64,000 nt of DNA from Undaria pinnatifida (lineage: Eukaryota > Sar > Phaeophyceae > Laminariales > Alariaceae): NCBI GenBank assembly GCA_012845835.1, contig JABAKD010000002.1:11940120-12004119 (forward strand), read 5' to 3'. The notes under the pieces are model-generated. The model made no database searches, was not told the DNA's origin, and worked only from the letters and a program-made list of their open reading frames with translations. Shown one piece after another: positions 11,001 through 20,000 of this stretch (positions are counted from its first letter, which is position 1; the number at the start of each line of letters is the position of its first letter). A program made the position numbers and the translations under genes.

Positions 11001-14000
11001 TGATGGTGCCATTTGTAGTCGTACACTACACTGCTGGTTATGTACGAAACAACGGCTTTTTCGATTGTTCAAATGTGGACCTTGATTTAACGGGAGCATA
11101 TTGTTTCATGTAGTCTTCTACATGGCCTTCTATATGTAGTCTTGTAGCCATGCTGTCTGCATGATGTGGCGCCGATGGTTGAGAGTCGGTCGGAATTTGA
11201 TAGGGTGCGGGGCGTGAAGAGCCTCGGGCAAAGGCGGTCCGCATGCGACAGCAAGCGATATGGGTCACGTCAGAAAGCGGCGACGGCGAGCTAAAAAGCC
11301 GCGGTACGATGTACCGCAAGGGGTTGGTGTCAAAAACTAGTCCGAGGCTGAGTTGACCAATCAGCGTCGCGAATCGGGACTAAGAAGTTAGGTGTATTCT
11401 GCTGTACCGCACGGTCGCCCGGAATGGTTGCGGTATACCGCTTTCTGTCGTCTGCCCAACTTTAGTTTTGGGAGGGCGATGGGCGTGCTATGACATCGGT
11501 CGTCGTACTTTGCACCGCCTCGGCTCTACATTTATCCCTTCCCTCCTACCGTATTATCGTGTTCTCACTGCAAATATCACCTCGTTTACACCTCAAGTAA
11601 ACATTTTGGGGGGAGGGCGATGGGCCTGCTGTGACCTCCATCGTCGGGCGTTTCACCCTTTCACTCTGTCAATGCCTTCACCACATGATCGTGTTCTCCA
11701 CCGTATACGGTATCCTACCCTTCATTTGAAGGAGGCCGATGGGCCTGCTTTGATTTCCATCGTCGTGCTTTGCACCGCTTAACCCCTGCAACTCCACCAC
11801 TACCTTTCTCGTGTTGTCCCTGTACTGCATGCCTCGCCCCCTCAGGAGGGCGATGGTCCTGCTGTGACCTCCATCGTGGTCGCAGCTGGAGAAGTGGGCA
11901 GCGGGACGGCGGGAGCGGCGGGGGGGCAACACTTCAGCGAGCTTACACCGAGGGGCGTCCCGGGCTACCCTGAGCGCAATGTAAGAGAAACGCTTGGACG
12001 CAGCGTAGTCCGCTCTATCCTAAGATGTCAGGAGATAGCACTTTCACCCTTTGCCAGGCACCAAATGTGCCTTCATTTTATTTGGCTAACGCCAGGGTAC
12101 TAGGTTTTATTGTGGAACGCTCGGTCCTACGCCCTTGGCTGAGCACGTTTTTATTCCCTTGCTCCGACATGCCTCCTATTGCACCTATTCTGAGTAGCGA
12201 CATGTTTCGTGTTTCATTGGAACACAGCAAATCAACGTGTCATGTCATGCACTATTTTAAGACCCGCTCTCGATAAAATGCTAGACTCTCGATCTGGATA
12301 AAAGACAGTTGCTTACCGTAGCACCGACTCTCTATTAAGAAAGCGGGACACTGGCTACCTATAGATATACGTATTTTAGGAAAGGGTGGGGTTCACATTG
12401 GCTTTGGTAGAGCCCCTCCGGAAATTATCAATTTTCTGCAAAACTTTCGTCTGAGTTTTTGTAAGTTCGTTTTTATTGTATTGAGAGGGTCGGTGGTGTG
12501 TAGTTTGGTGTTTTCGCGCGGTTGAGTCTTTTTTTTGCTGATGATGACGATGATGGTGAAGATGATGATGATGCTAATGATTGCGATGCCAACGGTGATG
12601 ATGATGACGATGGTGGTGATGGTGATGACGATAGTCATAACGATGGTGTTGGTGATGATGATGATGATGATGATGATGACGACGCTAATGGTTGCGATGC
12701 CGATGATGATGATGAATTTGGTACAGGTGAAAGGCATGCCTGCAGGCGACGTGGTTGTGGTACAGATGAAGACCCGTTCCAAGAGCGGCGCCTTCCTGTC
12801 TTGCGAAACCCAAGTCACCAGGTATATATAATATGTACATGCACACGCGTGCTGCCATGCATCGGACAGGTCGTTTTTTTTCTTTTTTTCATCCTCCGGC
12901 GGACGGGGAAAAATAAAGCTTTAGCTCACCACACTTCCACGTATTTTCATACGCGTCATGTGTCGATTTAACTCAGTAGCCCAACGCTAGCTGGCGCACC
13001 CTTCGGATCCCATTGTAGGTATAGCGCAAGCTGTCCCTATCAGTGGTCTTCGTTACAACCCCGGCAGCGCAAGCGGACAGATCATGGTGTAGGTGGCGAT
13101 TTCGACCACGATACAGATCGCGATACAGATCACGATATGGATCAAAACGTAATACACGATGTGGATCCTACATTTGGCGATATGAGATGTTGTGCGAGAG
13201 CGTTGCTCCGAAAGCGGCGCTTTCCTGCTTTTCGAAGACCTCGTCGCCAGGTGTATACATATTATTATTGTTCTGTTTGCCATCTCCCAATGTGTAGCGC
13301 TTGTTCAGTCACACCGTCAACATACAACGGAACTGCTTATACACGTTTCTACGAGATTTAACGCATTAGACAGAGGACGATCTAGATCATCTGTATAAGT
13401 TTACCGTTATGAAATGTTGTTCATGAGCGCTTCTCCAAAAGCGGAGCCTTTCCTGCCTTGCGAAGAACTCGTTACCAAGTACGTACGGCATTCGTGCGTA
13501 TACGCGGTCTTGAAGCTTTTTCAGCCGATCTGCGTTGATGGTGGTGCTTCATTGGAAGTACTACCTGCAGGAGCAGATACGGAACACAGGTTGAACCCAG
13601 CACTTTAGGTCGTGCAGTCCCGAAGGAGTTGGGGCGGGGGGGGGCTCATTCCATGAATAGCGTTAACCCTCGCATCTCAGCCCGGACGGAGCACGTGGGT
13701 TTTTCACGGACCAGGTAGACATGACGTGTACCAGGCGCGAAGTGTCTTGATGTCTTGAAGCAAATCTCATTCAGGGTGAGTGGGGGGGGGCGTGGTCGTT
13801 ATTTTGATAAATGAGATGCATGGAGGGTACCTTGCCATGACTCAGTCTCTCTCTCCCCCCCCCCCCCCCCCAATCGTGCCATTCCCTCCATTGCCAGCCT
13901 CGTGCACAAGACTATGGCTTCCAGTCCGACGAGCGTGGTGGTGGTTCACTTTGTGGCTGGGTCTAAAACAGGGATACGCTTTCCCTCGGTAAACACCTTG

Positions 14001-17000
14001 ACAAACCTGCAAGGCCAGTACGGGGAGCGGCTCGTGGTGAGTCACCCATGGCACTGGCTGGGCAAAGTTACCGTTTCTTTTGACAAGTTTTTTTCTTGTC
14101 TCGATTTTATTTTCCATCTTCTGGACGTGGTCACAGGTGTCGCCCCTTCTCCTCCCCCCCGGTACGTATACACGTGCCTTTATTTTTATCGTGCAGAGGG
14201 TACAGTTGTTCCACTGCTTGTCGATTTTCATCGAATTACCACGACTTATTGGACACGTGACTGATGGCGTTTGCACGATTAGCTTCTGAACAAAGGCAAG
14301 ATATCGATACCGCTACGTGCAGCGGTCGCGTACAGAACGCGCCACCGTACCCGCCGCCAACCTGCAAAACGAACGATATATATCGCTAGGCACCCGCACT
14401 GCAGAATACCTGCAACTCTCGTCAAATTGTGTGCGTTTTCTTCGGTCGGCGGCGGTGGCGGCGGACGCATCGTCCGGCTCTCATCCTCGGCCTCGAAAAA
14501 AGTCCCAGATTTTTTTTAGTAATTATTCTAACCACGTCAGCGGTGAGTTCGACGAATTTAGGCGGCGTGAAATGGAGAAAGTCGCGACGAATTTAGGCGG
14601 CGTGAAATGGAGAAAGTCGCGTCCGCTGGTAACATTATGACAAGACTGCAAGGACTCGTGACTGGCCGAGCTCTGCCGCCGCGTTTCTGCCCTGACGCTG
14701 TACCCGGGCCCCAACAGGGCTAAAACCCACCCCCCCACTCCGTCTTCCCCAGCAACACTTGGATGCATGCTGGTAAAATTAGTCTCCTCCCCACCCCCTT
14801 AATGCCCCCCTATTCCTCAAACACCCCCCACAAGTCCCAATACCGCCCACAACCCCAATACCGCCCTTTGACCCCAATACTGCCCATGACCCTAATAACA
14901 CCATATCCCCAATACCGCCCATAACCTCAAAATACCGCCCACAACTCCAATACCGCCCATAACCTCAATACCGCCCATAACTCCAAAACCTCCCATAACC
15001 TCAATACCTCCCATAACCCCAATACCGCCCATAACCCCAATACCTCCCATGACCTCAATATACCCTCCGTAGCTCCAATGCCCGCCATAAGGCCTATATC
15101 GCCACAGCCCTAAAAAAATCCGTAACCGCAGCACCCCCCATAAATTCACTATGCCCAAACCCATAACCCCAACAACCCCTATAACCTCAATACCTCCTCC
15201 GCAACCCCGCGACAGGTGGTTGTCGATGCGTGTCAGCTACGCTCGGAGGCCGGGAACATTCGCAACTACGCGTCTCTTGGGTTTTTGACGCTCGTCACGG
15301 GCTCGAAGTTCTTCTGCGGCCCGCCGTTCTGTGGAGCTGTTGTGTTTTCTCCGGCGGCGATGGCTGAGCTAGAGGAGGGGCACGAGCACCTCCCGTACGG
15401 CCTTCAGGACTATTTTACCCGACACGAGGTACGCATAGACCTATCCTGACAGGGCTGCGAGTTGCCAGACGGAACCCTTCGGGTCGGGCTGCAAGTTGCC
15501 TGGTATTGCTTGTAGTCGTCGACTATAATACCTTGGTAGTTATTTCCTGGCGAGGTATTATTAAAGCTTGAGGCGGGGCACGAGCACCTCCCGCACGGCT
15601 TTCAGGGCTACTTCACTCGCCACGGGGGTGCGTGAAATTGTTGTATTTTGCCTGAGAGCTATTCTTCAAGGCTTTTCACGGATCGGGTCGATTTTCGCGG
15701 GTCTGACCCGACCCGAACCTTGATATTTGAAGACCTCTTGATCCGACCCGACCCAACCCGCGAGCTTTCCAACATCTCCTGCCCCGACCCGTGAGGTTAT
15801 ATATACTGCAGTCTAGTCTTTGTTTTCCGGGTCGATTCACGACCCGTGAAAATCGCTGGTTTTGTTCGACTCCAGAGTGGAGTGTGTCCGGTGACCACGG
15901 TCGGATTTATTGCGATGAGATAATGTGACAACAGCAGTAACATGTCGCACTATGAGACCCCTTCGGGTCTTCAGAGGAAAACCAAGTCAAAAACAAATGA
16001 CGATTGCGTCATCGGTGACACTAGGCAGCCCCAGCGGCCGCGGTAGGGTGTATGTCCAAACTGAAATCCTATAATCAATAGAAATGAATTTTTATAGTGC
16101 GGGGGGGGGGGTGTACTCGATGTTCATGCATGGCCGCAGTCGTATGACTGTATGGTATAGAGCTTCGCATCCCTACGATGCCGGGACGAAGCATGTCGGG
16201 TTTTGGCCGACCAGGCAGACATTGCTTGCACCAAGCGCGGAGCGCCGTGAGGTGTTCGGCGAGTCGCATGAAGGGTGAGCCGCATCCTACTAAGAACCGC
16301 GTGCGACTTGAATGTGGATGGCAGCTTCAACGAGTAAATTTATTTTCCGGTATGGCCACTTGCAGAGACCGCAATGGGGGTACTATGTAACTGCTTCGTG
16401 GAAAACCTTGCAGGGGGGGCCGTGAAATTGAGTTTACCGCCGCGGCAGGGTGTGTGTCAAGCTGAAATGTTGTTGTCAATAGTAATGGAAGCTTTGTAAG
16501 GGGGTGAGGTTTAATTTGCCGGTGTTCACACTATTAATCTGTCAAGACATCCATGTTTCTTTATGTTCGAAGGAAACGGTAAGAAGCTGTATGTACCACC
16601 CGCGTATCATCGCATATGGTGCTAAAGTCTGGTGCTACAGGCTCTGCCTACAGCGCTCATTTGAAGGTCGCACCCACCTTTTTTTTTTCAAGCTACATTT
16701 AGGTCCCAAAAAGCGATCTAGTGCCATCTATGGCGCCAAAAACGTGAGTCCCTCGATGGGCTTCCTCTGTCTGAAAACGTTTTTCGAGTTATCGACGTTG
16801 GAGCTCGTGCCGCACATATTGTCGGATGGCCAACAGAAAAATGAAAAAAATAAAATAGCGGTGTTGTCGTTCTCTGCCCTCCGATGATGCAGGTGGACTC
16901 CCGGTACCCCACACTTCGCTCCAGCCTCGCTGGCTGGGAAAACCGAGGTCTTCTGCTGCGCTGGTCGAGCGCCCTGCACAATATGGAAGCGGTGAAAAGC

Positions 17001-20000
17001 ATCCCCAAGGATAGGCTGGACAATTTTGTTAGCAGGCAAGGGGTGGCTGTATCGTTTTGAGGGTGTATCTGATTGAATTATTATCTCGCATGGAAAGCCT
17101 GTCTGTTGACAACGAAAGTATGCCCCCTTTACCCTCAAAGATGTCAGGAGACGGTCAGTCAAGGGAAAACGTCCAGCCGTCAAGGGTGTCAAGCCGATTT
17201 TTCCACACTAATACCTAGTAGTTTGCCGTCAGTCAGGGTAAATTATTGGAAAATTGCCGCCCGTCAAGAGGTCAAAGTACCGTCTCCTCACATGTTTGCT
17301 TACCATAGCTCAGGCCCCACGTTCCCTCTTTCCCATGCGCCCCCTCGCCCTTGCCGCCCATCAGGTGGGTATCGGAGGTGCGTGACAGCGTGCAAGACAA
17401 GTGGCCTTACCTGAGCTTGCTGCCGGAGCAGAGGGGTGTCCAGCCGTTCAAGCCGGTGGGGGACGTTAACACGGTGGTGCCTCTTGTGGTTCGCGTTCCG
17501 AGAGCGTCCGAAGGGCCCGATGGAAACCCAGAAGTTGCTCTGGGCTACGACGTGAGTATCCTCGGTTTCAATATATAAACTAACCTCGAATAGACAAGCA
17601 GGCGCTTTGTATGATATCGTGATCAGTGGTATTGTAACTCATCTTGTGGTTCGCGATCCGACAACGTCCGAAGCACCCGGTGGAAACCCGGAAGTGTCTA
17701 GGATAAATTAATCTCGAATAGTCAACGGGTGCTTTGCATTATGCGTATCATGATGTGGTCTCGTAAGTCATCTTGTGGTTTGCGCTCCGACGACGTCCGA
17801 AGGGACCGATGGACACTCCGAAGTGGCTCTAGGCTACGACATGAGTAGCCTCGGTTTCAGTCAGCCCCTTCCACCCATAGGAAACATTCGGCATGGCCCT
17901 CCCACCAGCAGAAAAGCTCGGTTGGACCCCTCCGCTAATAGAAAAGCTCGGTTGAACCCCTCCACCAATAGAAAAGCTCGGTTGGACCCCTCCACCAATA
18001 GAAAAGCTCGGTTTAAAGTCGGACAAGAGCTACGATAGGGGCAGGTAGCACTCTTCGGCCAAAAGCACTTGTGACTGCCGGTATGATACCAATCAATTAC
18101 ATCAATTACAGTGGGTACCTAGAGCAAGAACATTGGGGACTTGAGAGCGGTCAAATAGGCATGTCCCGCCTATGCTAAGAGCTGTATATTTCTAACTTCC
18201 GATAAGAACAATGTGTAGGTAAGAGCGCTTGTTTCGGTTTGTCACGGGAAGCTCTTAAATTTGGGGCACCCACTGTACCTTTATCAATTGCATAATAAGA
18301 CTACGAAACTACGCAAAACTATTGAAATGCCGTTCAAGGGAACGGTTGAGTGAAAAACGGAAGGAGATATGTCGAAGGCACTTGAGGTATTGTACCCGAG
18401 GCATACCCGGTGCGAACCTGTTGCGCCGCGAAAACCCGAGGCACCATCCGATTATACCACCATTCAATCCTAGTGGTGTGCGAGCATGCCCACGCTCCTC
18501 CTTACCTCGCCCCCAGAGTAGCCGGCTGGGGGGGGGGGTGGGGGGTGACAGCGGAGGGAGGGTGTTGTCGCCTGATCTCGAGGTGTTTTTTCTCCTGTGT
18601 AGGCGGTACCAGTATGGTATGCTATACCCAGTTATTGGAGCCTGTCCTGTGACCGCCGACTAGATTGCGGAGGTGGGTTAATGTGAGAACAATAGCTGTA
18701 ACAATGAGGACGAAGCGATGCGAGATCCAATTCTAACATTTCTAACGGTGGGAAATATTGCCGACGCTCTATCTTTGTCTATCCCCCACACCAGGACCTT
18801 CGGCTGTTTCACCGTCTCCTGTCGGAGGATATCAGCAAACTTCTGCCAGAAGGTGCGTGCGCACATGCGTATGCGTGTATGTGTTTTGCTCACATTAGAT
18901 CGTTGTTTTTACCCAACGACACCATTATCAGCACACCCAGTGTTCGCCGGGGTTCTTCATCCTGGAGATACTGAGAACAAATAATGTCAATCAGCCTGGT
19001 GGAAACTTCTGCAAGATAACGTAGATCCATCATACAACGACCTGTGCGATCTGTGAAGTGATTTGATAAGTCTGGCAGATCCGCGACAACGATCGGTGTG
19101 ATCCGCAGTACAATGGATCTGATATTTCCGGGAGCTCTGTGGCAACGATCTGATATGTGATCCGTAGTACAGTAATCTGATGTGTCCGTCGTGTGCAACG
19201 CTGACCCTCTCTCCTCCCCCTCACTTCTCGCTCCCCATCTAGACTTAGCGGTGGGAGATAAATCGATCTCTGCAATCTTTACAATCTGGCATATCCATGT
19301 TAACGATATGTGTGATCTGTACAGTGATCTGATCTGTCTGTCCGGAGTGTGCAACCCTAACCCTTCTTCCGCCCCCCCTCCGCTCTCGTGCTGTCTAGAC
19401 TTACCTCCTGTAGATCAGCACGGTGGAAACGTGTCGTACAGATGATAGCCAATCTGCGCCATCTATCTGTACACAGATGAAGTGATCTGATCTGCCCGAC
19501 GTGTGCAGCCCTAACACTTGCTGCGCCCCACCCACGATCCTCGCGCTGTCCGTGCAGACTTGGATGTGGCAGACCGAGCGTCGGCTCGTCTTCGCGTGCT
19601 GTTTGGCCAGCCGGTCAAGCTCGGTGGGGCGAGCTTTGGGGTGGTGCGCATCGCCCTTGGCGCTGACATGCTCATCGACACCTTCTGCACCGGAAACCCT
19701 CCCACCGCGGCTGCGAGTGGTGACGACGACGCCGTTAGGCATAACGGAGGCATAGATCGCCTCCTTGCGCAGGTGAACGGTTTTCCGACAGATTCATGCA
19801 AAGAATGGCCCCGCATAAATTGCAAGTAGATTGTCTCCAATATCATGGGTGCAATCCTAAAGGGCCAACATGGTCCTGAAATGACGGGGATGTCTCAATT
19901 GAGGCGGTGCCGAACATCGTCGGCACCCCATTCGGATTTCTGTCTACCGTTTCAATGACTTGGCTCTGTTTGGCCTGGCAGGACCCCCATGGCTCGTCAT

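Noticed and set aside
12393..12971. Poly-Asp, poly-Met and poly-Ile frames
   Set aside because: They translate the GAT triplet array; only 12727-12821 within them is a supported exon.
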